From: Herpetosiphonaceae bacterium
GTDB lineage: Bacteria; Chloroflexota; Chloroflexia; Chloroflexales; Herpetosiphonaceae
Length of the DNA stretch: 64,000 bases
Assembly: GCA_013538855.1 (NCBI GenBank)
Contig: JABXJS010000274.1
Span: 1-64,000, forward strand
Direction of reading: 5' to 3'
Shown: one piece after another, positions 35,164 through 47,200 of the stretch
How the letters are laid out: each line of letters opens with the position of its first letter
Position numbering within the stretch: the first letter of the stretch is position 1
Notes under the pieces: model-generated
The model's input: only the letters and a program-made list of their open reading frames with translations
Database searches by the model: none
What the model was told of the DNA's origin: nothing
Made by a program: the position numbers and the translations under genes

Positions 35164-35477
35164 TGGGTGTGCTCCTTCATGGAGACGTGGCCCTAGCGGC
35201 AGATCACCGGACTGACAGTGACGCTATGTCACTTTTTATGATACTGCCACCCTTCTCGGGGCTACGTCGATTGGCTAGAATATGGCTATCAGCACGTTGC
35301 ACGCGCCAGCAACCACACCATCCGGCAGATCAATGGCCTGCTGGCAGCTCGCCCAGCACCACGGATAGGGCCGCAGCGGTCATCGACACAGGCCGAGTGC
35401 AGCCCTGGGGGCCTGGGGATCACATTCGTTGACTATTTCACTGGATGCCACCATTTTTAAAGAAAGCAGGAGCGCCA

Positions 35478-35849
35478 ATGAACGTTCGTCGTATTGCTGC
35501 CGTTATCTCGACAAATTTTCGTACCCGCTTGGAGATTGAGCGAACACTCGTTGGTGAATTTGGCTTCGCATGTCACATTATAACGAAATTCGATGTTGAT
35601 ATTGTGCCCTACCTGGAAAATCTGTCGCGCGCCAAGCTCGATTTAATAGTTGTGGATGGCAGCGGCCTGGCGCTGAATGATAGTGGCTTGCTGCAGGCGA
35701 TCGAGCGCTCGGCGGCGCTGAAGAGCACGCGCACGCTGCTGCTCTCGTCCCTCATGGGCAATGCTCAGTCGGTGCTGGAGCAGGCGCTTGGCGGCACGGC
35801 TCCTAAGCCCGCCCCGGCCCAGCGCTGGGGGGTGCCGCTGTTTCGCTAG
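35478..35849 (+). CDS. Degenerate receiver-like protein
   Basis: A 123-residue alpha/beta protein. ATG 35478 is used because AGGAG lies upstream; the frame continues 11 codons further without purpose. The order of strands resembles a response-regulator receiver: AAVISTNFRTRLEIERTL, then LDLIVVDGSGLALNDSG with an Asp at the acceptor position, then TRTLLLSS at the switch strand. The N-terminal acidic pair and the conserved Lys are missing, so phosphorylation is unlikely. It may be a pseudo-receiver. Spacer 35850-36044 is empty. Confidence 0.5.
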   Translation: MNVRRIAAVISTNFRTRLEIERTLVGEFGFACHIITKFDVDIVPYLENLSRAKLDLIVVDGSGLALNDSGLLQAIERSAALKSTRTLLLSSLMGNAQSVLEQALGGTAPKPAPAQRWGVPLFR

Positions 35850-36044
35850 GTGCCAGCTGGCATATGTTTATAGTGCCCGTGCTTGGTATGGTTTGGCCGC
35901 TCGCCACAGCGAGCGGCCAAGTGCATGTTAACGGTGCTTACGCCTTGCTACTCCGTGTTTTTACTGATGCTCTCTGCACGTGAAGCGCGTATGCTGAGTG
36001 TAAAGTTTATATCGTTCAGTAAAACACTCAAGTGATGAGGGTAT

Positions 36045-37316
36045 ATGCAGATAACAATTGCCGCCTATGGCTCACGTGGCGATGTGCAGCCGTTGGTTGC
36101 ACTAGGAGTGCGGCTCAAAGCAGCGGGCCATGACGTGCGCGTGGTGAGCGACGCTGCGTTTCGCAGCCTGGTCGAGGACTACGGCTTGGCTTTTTTTGCC
36201 ATGGCTGGGGATATTCGGACCTATCTAACGCAAGAGAACCGGGGTGTGTTTGATAATGGTTCCAACCCACTGCGGCTTGTGCGCGCGATCGGCCGCCTTA
36301 GCCGCGACCTAGGGCCGGTGTGGGCACATGACCTCCAGCGCATGAGCGATGCTGCCGATCTTTTGATTGCTGGCGGCGCTGGTGTTTGGATGGGCATGGC
36401 GCTGGCCGAGCAGCGCCACATCCCCTTAGTTGGTGCAGCGCTGCAGCCGTTTGCGCCGACCAGCGATTTTGCTAGCCCGCTCGTCCCGCCGCACCTGCCG
36501 CTGCTGCCTCGGCAGGCGAACCGACTGACCCATCGGCTGATTGACCAGCTGCTGTGGCTAGCGCTGCGTCCAGTGATCAATAGCCTGCGCGCCTCAATGG
36601 GCGTGCGCCGCTGGTCGATGCGCTCGCCAACGCTGACGCTTGAGCGCAAAGGCGTGCCGACGATCCATGGCTATAGCCCAACCGTTGTGCCGCCGCCATC
36701 CGACTGGCCTAGCTCGGTGCATGTGACTGGCTACTGGTTTCTTGATCCGCCGCCCAATTGGACACCCCCAGCTGATCTTGAGCGATTTCTTGAGCGCGGG
36801 CCTGCGCCGGTCTACATGGGCTTTGGCAGTATGGCGGACCGCAATCCCGAGGCGACGTCGAAGCTGCTGGTGGCGGCGGCGCAGCGCCTTGGATGCCGTG
36901 CGCTGATCTCATCGGGCTGGGCTGGGCTAAAGGCCGAGCAGCTGCCAGAGACGGTCAAGCTGGTTGAGGCAGTGCCGCATGAGTGGCTCTTTCCCCGTGT
37001 GAGCGCAGTTGTGCACCATGGTGGCGCTGGCACAACGGCGGCGGCAGCCAGGGCCGGCGTGCCAGCGGTGGTTGTGCCCTTCACCGCCGATCAGCCGTTT
37101 TGGGCTGATCGAGTATGGCAGCTTGGAGCCGCACCACCCCCGATCGCGCGCCCGCACCTCCAGCTTGAGCGCTTGACCACAGCCCTTGATCACGCGCTCT
37201 CAGACCAGACCATGCGCACTGCCGCGGCGGCCCTCGGTGCACAGATACGCCAGGAGGATGGCGTTGGCGCTGCGGTGCAGGTTATCGAGCGCGCTAGCTC
37301 CTGGCGCTGGCACTAG
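36045..37316 (+). CDS. GT28/GT1-type glycosyltransferase (sterol glucosyltransferase-like)
   Basis: A 423-residue GT-B enzyme. The N-terminus has GSRGDVQPLVALG, the signature of the UGT80/ATG26 and macrolide glycosyltransferase branch. The C-terminal donor site has VHHGGAGTTAAAARAGVPAVVVPFTADQPFWA. These enzymes move glucose or rhamnose from a nucleotide sugar to sterols, hopanoid-like lipids or polyketides. The acceptor is unknown. Its last four bases overlap the end of the convergent regulator pseudogene. Confidence 0.9.
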   Translation: MQITIAAYGSRGDVQPLVALGVRLKAAGHDVRVVSDAAFRSLVEDYGLAFFAMAGDIRTYLTQENRGVFDNGSNPLRLVRAIGRLSRDLGPVWAHDLQRMSDAADLLIAGGAGVWMGMALAEQRHIPLVGAALQPFAPTSDFASPLVPPHLPLLPRQANRLTHRLIDQLLWLALRPVINSLRASMGVRRWSMRSPTLTLERKGVPTIHGYSPTVVPPPSDWPSSVHVTGYWFLDPPPNWTPPADLERFLERGPAPVYMGFGSMADRNPEATSKLLVAAAQRLGCRALISSGWAGLKAEQLPETVKLVEAVPHEWLFPRVSAVVHHGGAGTTAAAARAGVPAVVVPFTADQPFWADRVWQLGAAPPPIARPHLQLERLTTALDHALSDQTMRTAAAALGAQIRQEDGVGAAVQVIERASSWRWH

Positions 37317-38092
37317 TCGGTGGCAGCGTGTGGCTGGTGGGCACTAGCGATTAACCCGTGCTCAACAGCGTAGCGCGTGGCCTCGGTGCGCGTGGTGCAC
37401 TCAAGCTTCCGCACGATGGCGCTCACATGCTCCTCGGCTGTGTAACTGCTGATCGAGAGCTGGTGGGCGATCATCTTGTTGGTTATGCCCCTGACCACGC
37501 GCTGCAGAACCTGGTGCTCGCGGTTGGTCAGAGCGCTTGATGCTGTTTTGGTGGTCGTTGGCACAGGCTTTTCGCGCACAGCGAGACGAAGCGTAAGCTC
37601 GGCGACCACTTGCAGCGAGAGCCGCTGGCCCTCGGCCCAAGCTGTATCAAACGCCGCTGGTGCGAGGTGGGCACGCCATGGTTCCAGCAGCTTTGCGCGC
37701 CTGGTCCTACGCCTGTAGCAAGACATGATCATTGCGCAGCAGGGAGCGTATCGACCTTTGCCACAGCTGCCTCGCGTTGCCACGTTTGGCGCGAGCCGCG
37801 TCTTGCCAATCCCACCTAGCCCAGTCAGCGTCACACCATGGGTTTTCGCCAGCAAGTCCAGGCTCGCAGCGATTGGCTGCTCGTGGCCAATAATGGAGGA
37901 GCGCGCGCGCGGCACCTGGCTTGGAACGGCATTGATGCCTCCATACCTGTGTTGTCCATCGAGCGGCGCTAGCTCCGTTATAGCCAGTAAATAGCAACAG
38001 TGCTCCGTATATTCGCGGATTGCCGCAGGCTGGCAATCAGTAAATGCCCCGTAGCTAGTCCCATTCAATCTTGAGACCATGATATCGATCAC
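37313..38092 (-). pseudogene. LuxR-type ATPase regulator with large internal deletion
   Basis: A 259-codon open frame that joins the two ends of a much longer protein. Codons ~60-105 (VPRARSSIIGHEQ ... LTGLGGIGKTRLA) are the opening of the P-loop ATPase of LuxR/AfsR-like regulators. After a Cys/Arg-rich stretch, codons ~140-170 (WAEGQRLSLQ) match the segment just before the DNA-binding domain. Codons ~187-250 are the LuxR helix-turn-helix. Intact relatives run to ~700-900 residues, so most of the ATPase and the helical repeats are gone. The remaining helix-turn-helix is complete, so a short DNA-binding product remains possible. Confidence 0.75.
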
Positions 38093-38192
38093 CAGTGGGC
38101 CTGCCGCCAGAACTTCCGCAGCGCATACGCCATGGCATGCGCTGCGGGCGCTCTGGCGCTGCTAGCCTCGTGATCACCCGAACAATAGCGAC

Positions 38193-38210
38193 CTCCACGC
38201 TTGCGTGGAG
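38193..38210 (+). promoter_or_regulatory. Hairpin directly upstream of the RHS gene
   Basis: CTCCACGC-TT-GCGTGGAG, a perfect 8-bp inverted repeat immediately before the AGAAAGGA ribosome binding site. It could modulate translation or be a protein site. Confidence 0.4.
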
Positions 38211-38223
38211 AGAAAGGATTTGT

Positions 38224-41200
38224 ATGCGTCGTTATTCGTTACTCATGGTCTTGGCTATTTTCTTCACGTTGCTGCCGCCATCAACTCGCGCCCAGAGTCC
38301 TGTGGTGCGCGCTGGCGACCTCGACGTCACCTTTGGTGGCGGCGATGGCTTGGTCAGCACCAGCTTCAGCAGCTTCTCCGACTCCGGAAAAGACATTCTC
38401 CGCCTGCCCGACGGCGGGTTTATCGTCGTTGGTGAAACCCAGAGCAACAGCATGCTCGTGGCGCGCTACACCAGCGCCGGCGAGCTTGATCCAGCCTTTG
38501 GCGCTGGCAAGGGCTACACACGTATATGGATCACCAATGGATCAGTCCGCGCCTTCAGCGTTGCCCTCGATCCCAATGGCAAGATTGTGGTCGCCGGCGA
38601 TGCGCACTATTCGGATCGCTGGCACTTTGCGGTGGCACGACTGAACCCCGACGGCAGCCGCGACACCTCATTCCACTACGATGGCCTCGCAACCGCCGCG
38701 ATTGGCGAGAGCGATGCGCAAGCCTACGGCGTGGCCGTGCAGGACGATGGCAAGATCGTAGCTGTCGGCTGGGCGATGTGGGGCGGTGATCGCGACTATG
38801 CGATTGCCCGCTTTACCGCTAGTGGCAGCTTGGATACCGCGTTTACTGGCGATGGATTCACAACGCGGGAGCTAGGTAACTCATACGAGGAAGCCTATGC
38901 AGTCCAGGTCCAATCTGATGGCAAGATCCTGATTGTCGGACGCACTGGCTCTGGTTCGAGTACGAACGTCGGCCTTGTGCGCTTAACCACCAGTGGTTAT
39001 TCCGATAGCGGCTTCGGCACGTATGGCACGGTTAGAACCGACGTACGTGGCAATGAGGATATCGGCTCCGATGTCCTTGTGCAAGCTGATGGCAAGATCG
39101 TGGTCGGCGGCTCGTCCAAGAGCGGCAGCGTCACCGATTTTATGCTCTTGCGCTATACCAGCAGCGGCGCGCTTGACTCCAGCTTTGGCAGCGCCGGAAA
39201 AGCCTTCGCCGCCTTTGACGCAAGCGCCTACGCCTACGGCGTAGCCCAGGCGGCCGATGGCTCCCTGGTGCTTGGCGGGCGCACTGGCTCGCTTGGTGCG
39301 CTGGCGCGCTTCACCGCCGCTGGCAGCCTGGATGCGAGCTTTGGTACAAGCGGCACAACCACGTTTGCTCATGGCGCATCGACCTTTGTCTATGCTGTTG
39401 TGACAGATGGCGCTGGGAATATCATCACCGGCGGATCGGCGAAGCCCGGCGCGCTCTTTCAGCCAGCGCTGGCGCGCATCGTCGGCACAACGGTGCTGAA
39501 CCAGGTGCCAGTCGCGCAGCCTGATAGCTATGCCGCCATCGCCGACACGCCGCGCCACGAGGCGCTCGGCGTCCTGGCGAACGACACAGATGCCGACGGC
39601 CACGCGCTGTCCGCGATTCTTATCTCGTCCGTGGCCCACGGCAGCGTAACGCTGCAGCCCAGCGGCAGCTTCATCTACACCCCGACGATCGGCTTCACGG
39701 GCACTGATCAGTTTGTGTATCAAGCCTTCGATGGCTTTGATGCCTCGGCTCCGGCCACAGTCACGCTCCAGGTCGAGCCGGTCAATACGCCGCCGGTTGT
39801 GACGATCAGCACACCCGCCGAGGGCAGCGTGCTCGCAGCGCCACAGGTGACGGTCGCAGGCACCGCCACCGATGAGGATGGCCAGATCGTGAGCGTGCTG
39901 GTTAATGGCGCGCCAGCGACGCTCAACGGCACCAGCTTCAGCGCTGTCGTGGCGCTCGATGGCGGCAGCCAGGCGATTGCTGTCGTGGCCGCCGATGAGC
40001 AGGGCGCGGTTGGCACCGCCAGCCGGATTGTCGCGTTTGATAACGCTGGCCCGGCGATCAGCATCCTTGCCCCGCAGGATGCGCAGGCCGTCTATGCGCT
40101 GACGCCGACGATCAGCCTTGAGTACGCCGATGCGTTCTCATCTGTCGATGTCGATACGCTGTCCGCTACGCTCACCGGCTCTGCTGGCGATACGGTCGCC
40201 GTCGATTGGTCGCAGCGCACGCCAACCTCGGCCCGCGGTCTGCCCGCCACGCCGCTGACTGGCGACTCGACCTACACGCTCACCGTCGAGCTTGCCGATA
40301 GCCTCGGCACCAGCAGCCAGATCAGCGCTACATTCTATGTGACGCCTGATCCTGTGCGCATTACGCCGCCAGCCGCGCCGCCGCAGGCCAGCTGGGTGGC
40401 CGGCCGCGTTGCACTCTCCGCAAGCTGCGCCGACGACCTGATCGGCTGCGCAGGTTTGCCTGGCGCACAGGTCACGCTCCAGCGCCGCGAGGGCGCGACG
40501 ACCGAGGATGTGCTGGGCACGGTGCTGACCGGGCCAGATGGCTTCTTCGCCTTCCCGGTCGATCAGACGGGTACCTACTGGATTCGCGTCGAGAAGGACG
40601 GCTATACCTACGCCCAGCGCGAGGTGAACGCGGTTCAGGAGCGCTCGACCTCAACCTCGATCATGTTCCTCACGCCGCTCGATACCGCAGTGACGAGCTG
40701 CGATACCGCCGGCTGTGAGCACAGCAACAGCGATGATACGATTCGCATCGACATCCCCGCTGGTGCGATCACCGATACGCTGACCGTGCCTGTGCGCGCC
40801 ACCAACTTCGAGCAGGTCGAGTTCCTGCCTAGCGGCGAGCTGCCGCCCGGCACCTGGGAAACCTACGCCTTCAACCTTAGCGGCGACTCGGAGGTGGCCT
40901 TCACCAAGCCCGCCACGGTCTCGCTCAAGAACACCCAAAATCTGCCACCTGGCACCGAGGTGCCCATGGGCTACTGGAACCAGACGACGCACCAGTGGGA
41001 GCACACCGGCGTCGCGACGGTCGATCCCTCTGGCCAGTGGCTGGTTGGCACCATCACCCACTTCTCCAACTACGACTGGAACATGCCAGTTGCACCGATC
41101 GGTGCCGATACCGAGGCCGCTGTTCAGGATGAGGACACCGCCAGCACCTGCAACGGCGAAGAGGGCTGCTGGATTAACTATAAGTCCGGCACGCTTGAGG

Positions 41201-44200
41201 AGTGGATCGACCTGCCCGCTGTGCAAGTGCTCGATGAGCAGACCGCACCGCAGCTGCGCTACGCCACCAGCCGCGCTAATCCCTCCCAAGTGATCGATGT
41301 AAAGCTGGATGTGAACCCCTCCGCTGGGGCAACGCTCGGCGATCACGTCACATGGGAGCTGTTTATCGAGGGTGAAAAGACCGAGCAGTACACCTTTGCT
41401 GCCGATATTCAGTCCGCTGGCGAGGTTGGGCGCTACCGCTATCTCTGGGATGGCCGCAACGCCCAGGGTGAGCGCCTGCCGCCCGGCACCTACGAGTATC
41501 AGGTGCGCCTGGGCATCCCCTACTCCGGCCAGTACTGCGGCACTGTTGATGGTACGTTCGGCGGTGCGCCGGACTGCGTTCGGCGTGCGAGTGGGATCTT
41601 CGTCAATGCCTACGAGTATGAAATTGTCAACGGCACCGTGACGATCGATGCTCAGGATGCGAGCGCGCTGGGTGCTGGCTGGATCCTCAAAGACCAGCAG
41701 CGGCTCTACCGCGATGATGCCGGGCGCATTATGATCACCGATGGTCGGCACCAAGATGAGTTTATCGAGGTGTCGCTGGCTCCGGCCAGTGGTGCGGCCC
41801 AGTACACCGTTGAGCAGCGCTCGGTGCTGCAGCCTGGCAGCACGGTGCCCGCCGCGCCTGAAGCCGAGGAGATCGTCGCGACCGAGCCAACGCCTGTGCC
41901 AAATCTGCGCGCACCGGCAACCAGCGACGCCAAGGACGCGGAGCAGGGTTTCTCAATCCAGTCCATGAGCGTCTGTGGTGATATTAACTCCTCCACCACA
42001 TGGACGCTCGACAACAGCCCCTACACGCTCACCTGCCGTGTCCGTGTCATGGCCGGAGCAACGCTCACGATTGAGCCCGGCGTGACGGTCCAATCGGCGA
42101 GCAACGGTAACACACTGGATGTCTACGGCACTTTGATCGCCGAGGGCACCGCAACAAACCCGATCACCTTTACCTCCAGCCTGGCGACACCCGCCCCTGG
42201 CGACTGGGGCGGCGTGCGCCTGCTGGCCGGCCACCAGACCAGCGCGCTGCGCCATGTTGTGGTGGAGTACGCATACTGGGGCCTACAGGTTCAGCTCTCC
42301 GCTACGTCGCCGAGCATGACGATTGAGCATAGCCTCATCCGCCATAACAAATCCGATGGATTGTTTGTGGGCGTTGCTGCTGGCGCGCAGCCGCTGTTGA
42401 TTAAGCAGAACACCTTTGTTGGCAATGGCCTCACCAGCCTTTACAACAACGCCGCTGTGCTGATTAATATGGCCGAGGGCAGCGCCGACATCCGCGCCGT
42501 CGACAACGTCGCCAGCGGCAACCGCCGCAATGCCTTCCTGGTCGGTGGCTTTATTCGCGGCACCGCCAACCTTGACTTGAGCCAAAACCCAGCGATGCCG
42601 ATGCTGCTTGGCTCGGTGCCTGGAACCGCATGCTTGTATGTGCGCTACGATGGCACGTTGAATATTAGCCCCGGAGCGTTGATCAAGGCCGATCAGTGCT
42701 GGCTGCGCGTCGATGGCACGCTGATCGCCGAGGGCACCGAGGCCGCGCCGATCAGCTTTACGTCCATTCAGGATGACAGCCTGGGCGGCGATACCGGCAA
42801 CGATGGTCCAACCACTGGCACACCGCCTGGCCCAGGCGTGGCAGCGCAGTGGAATGGCATCCACTTCTACACCGGCGGCAACAGCTCCTTCACGCCGCCA
42901 GGCGGCAAGCAGCGCCTCCAGCACGTGCGGATTATGTACGCCGATACTGGTTTGTTTGTCCAAACTGCCCAGCACGGCTTCCACCTTGCCCTTGAGCAGA
43001 GCGAAGTGCTTACCAGTGGGATTGGCCTGAAGGTCAATGCCCTCGACATCAATGGCTCGATTGCCGTTAGCCAGAGCCGCTTTGCTGATAATCGGTGGCA
43101 GGGCATGTACATTCAGCAGACGGCGGCCCGTATCCTCATTGAAGATAATGAGTTCACTGGCAACGGCTTTGGGTCCAGCACATCATACGGCGCGGCGGTC
43201 TATCTGCGCCTGGCCGGTGCCGCTGGCGAGATCGTAGCCCAGGGCAACAGCGTCAGCGGGAACTTGGTCAACGGCGCGCTGTTCGAAGGGAATATCCATG
43301 GCTCACTGGTGCTCGACTGGGGCCGTGAGCACAGCATGCCGCTCGTTCTGCGCAGCAACGCTGCTATGTTAACGGAAGCATTGGTTATCGAGGAATCAGG
43401 TGCGCTTTGGCTTACTCCCGGCACAATCGTGAAAGTAAAGCCGACGTTGCGCATCGATGTGATCGGCGCGCTGGTCGCCGATGGCACTAGCACCGGCCAA
43501 GTTATCTTTACGGCTGATAGCGACTACTCGGTCGGCGGCGAGACCTACACTCCGACCGAGACCTATCCAGCGCCCAATCCGCCAGCGCCCAACCACTGGC
43601 GCGGCATCTATCTGCGCGACTCCAGCGCTGATAACGTGTTCGACCAGGCGGTTGTGCGCTACGCCCGCGATGGCCTGACTATTCGCACATCCGATGTTGC
43701 GATCACGGCAACCCGCTTCGAGCAGAATATCCGCGGCATCCTCATCCCCAGCGATGTGGCGATTGCGCCGTACATGCTGCGCGGCAACGCCTTTGTTGGC
43801 AACACCACCGCCGGTATCGACAACCAGAGCACCATCGACATCACGGCTGTCGATAACTGGTGGGGCGATCCCTCCGGCCCCTCGCAGCTGCCAACCAACC
43901 CGCCGCCAGCGAACCCAGCCACCGGCAGCGGCGATGCGGTCAGCATTCACGTGCTCTATGACCCCTGGCTTGCCAGCGACGACGCGCTGTTGATCTCGAA
44001 AACGGCCACCGATAACTCGACGCTCAACTATAACTTGGGCGACGGCTCGTTCACCCGCGTCTATCCCGATGGCTCAACGGTTAACTTCAACCCCGATGGC
44101 ACGCACGCCGCAACGGTGCAGCCCGACGGCCGCACAACCGCCTATACGTACAACCCCGATGGCACAGTGGCTGCGGTTGCCATCACTGCCCCTGGCCGCA

Positions 44201-47200
44201 GCGCGCCCGACTGGATCTGGACGTTCCAGTACAAGCATGGCCAGCTGACCCAGATCACCGATCCCGCTCAGCGCATCACGCGCGTTGAAATCGACGCCAA
44301 GGGCGACCTGAGCGCGGTTACGTTCCCGGATCAGTCACAGCGGCGCTTCGCCTACGACCAGCGCCATCTGCTGATCGATCAGACCGATCAGAACGGTGCG
44401 GTGTCATCCTATACCTATGACGCGTATGGCCGTATCCAGAGCGTCACCGAGCCAGCGCAGGCGGTGCTCGATCCAACAACCGGCGCGGTGCGCATCGAGG
44501 CTCCTACGCGCACCTTCGCGCCCTCGGAGACCAGCTATGCGCTGATCAATGCCAGCGCTGCCGGCTCTGTCGACCAGCCTGCTCCAGCGGTGCAGCGCAG
44601 CGCTGATATTGTTGATCGCGTGACCTACAGCCGCGGCGTTCGCTTCGGCATCACCAACGAGTGGGGGTCATGGCTCGAGTCAACCGATGCCCTCTCGCGC
44701 ACAACCACCTACCAGCGCGATGCCGCTGACCGCATCACCCGTCAGACCAATCCCGACGGCACCTGCGTTGAGTACACCTACAACGCTGTTGGCAGCCTGC
44801 TCAGCGAGGCGCGTATGCCCGCCGATCAGTGCGCGATCACCAATCCTGCGCAGCGCGATCCATCGAAGCTCATCACCACGAGCTATACCTATGAGGAGCG
44901 CTTTAACCGCCTCAAGACGGCCACCGACCCCCGCGGCAACACGGCCACCTATGTCTATGACTACGAGGAGGGCCTTGGCGCGGTCGGCAAGATCATCCGC
45001 ATTGAATACCCGGCGGTGCTCGATGCGACTGGCACGACTGTCACGCCGACCGTGAGCTACACCGCCAACGCGCTGGGCCTGGTCGAGACCGAGACCAATG
45101 CGCGCGGCGTCGTCACGCGCTATGTGTACACGCAGGGCAGCGCCGATGAGGCGTTTGGCGGCAGCAATGCGCGCTTCGCCAGCGGTGTCACGCCGGTGCC
45201 GGGCCTGCTCACAGCAATCATCGAAGATGACGGCGGGGCGAATCTGACCTCCACGTTTACAAACTTTGATTCTGCTGGCAATCCTGGCACGATCAGCGCC
45301 TCCGGCGCGCAGACAACCACGCTCGCCTACGATGCGCTTGGCCGCGTCGTCGCGCTGACCGACACGCTCGGCTTTGTCACCACCTTCAGCTACGATGGGC
45401 GTGGCAACCGCATCGAGCAGGTGCGCGACTACACCGCCGACGGCGTGACCGGCCGCAATATCCGCACCACCTATACCTACAATGCGGCCGATCAGTTGAC
45501 CGGCGAGTCCACCTCCGCCGATGGCTTGATCGTGCGCAGAGCTATCTTCTACGATGCCAACGGTAAGCTGGCCGCAGAGGAAGATGCGCTTGGCAACCGC
45601 CGACGCTACGTCTACGATGACGCTGATCAGCTCGTGGCCGTGCGCGATCCAGCCGACCAGGAGGTGACGATCACATACACCGTAAATGGTGAGCCAGAGA
45701 ACATCACCGATGCCGATGGCTATGTCACCCATATCACCTACGATGCCTTTGGCCGTCAGCAGACAGTGACGGAGGACTACGGTGGCCTGAATCTGACCAC
45801 CAGCTACACCTATGACGCCAGCGGCAATCTCACCAGCGTCACCGATCCCGAGAACACGGTCACCCGCTACGACTACGATGCGCTGAATCGCCGCATCCTT
45901 GAGGTCAGCGATGCCAGCGGATCGCCGTTGACCACCACGTATCGCTACGACGCCAACAGCAACCTGCGCATGACGACTGACCCGCGCGGCACTGTTACGA
46001 CGCAGCTCTACGACAACCTTGATCGCCCAACGTTCACCCACTTCGATAACAACGGCCTCGATGTCGTGCTTCAGCGCATCTATGCTGCCGATGGCACGCT
46101 GGAGCAGGTCGTCGATCAGCAGCGCGGCACGGTCACCAAGTACGCCTACGATGACGTGCTGCGGCTCCAGCAGGTGTGTGTGGATCATACCGCCGCGCCG
46201 AGTGCTGGCCTGAATCTCTGCACCAGCTATGGCTACGATCGCCTTGGCAACCAGAGCCTGGTGACTGCGCCCGACTCGCGCCAGACCAAGCTCGTCTACA
46301 ACGCCTTTGGTCTGCCCGTGCAGCGGATCGACGATGCCGCTGGTCAGCGCGTCACCACCTACTATGGCTATGATCGCGCCCTCAACCAGACTAGCATCAC
46401 CGATGCGAACGGCAAAACGACATCCTACACCTACACGCCGCGCAACGAGCGCGAGACGCAGACGTTCGCCGATAGCTCGCGTGTGCGCTACACCTACGAT
46501 GGCCGCGGCAATCTCAAGACCCGCACCGATCAAGACGATCAGACCATCACCTACACGTACGATGGCGCAGGCCGCGGCACGGCGCTGATCCTGCCGGACG
46601 GCAGCGCCCAGCGCTTTGCCTACGATGGCATGGGCCGCGTCATCAGCGCGACGGACCAGCTGAACGGGCACAGCAGCGCGATCCTACTGGCCTACGATGC
46701 GCTGGGCACGGTGCTCACATCCACCCAAACCCTCGACGGCCACACATGGACAGTGGGCTACGCGCCAGAGTATCGCGCTGGCCGCCAGACGGTCAGCTAT
46801 CCCTCCGGCATGCAGCGGGTCCAAGAGTTCGACGCCCTTGGGCGGCTCGACGCCGTGCGCCCGAGCGTCGGCGGCGCGGCAGTGGCCGACTACGCCTACG
46901 ACCTCACGCTTGGTGTGACGAGCATCACCCGTGGCAATGGGCTGATCGATCAGCTCACCTACGATGCTGCTGGCCGTGTCACCGACGTGACGGTGAGCGG
47001 CGGCATCGCCGACTATGCCTACGCCTACAACGCCGCGTCGCAGCGCACCTCGGTGCAGCGCCAGCACGCCGCCGGGCAGCCCTACGAGGTCTACGACTAC
47101 AACAGCCTTGGTCAGCTCTCCGCCGTGTGGTATGGCGCAAACGCCGCAACACCGGAGGATATCACCAGCTCGACCAAGCAGCAGCACTACACGCTTGATC

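Noticed and set aside
35164-35477. Possible 96-residue gene in the spacer
   Set aside because: No ribosome binding site, Arg/Pro/Gln-rich translation without family resemblance, and it starts inside the divergent APH gene.
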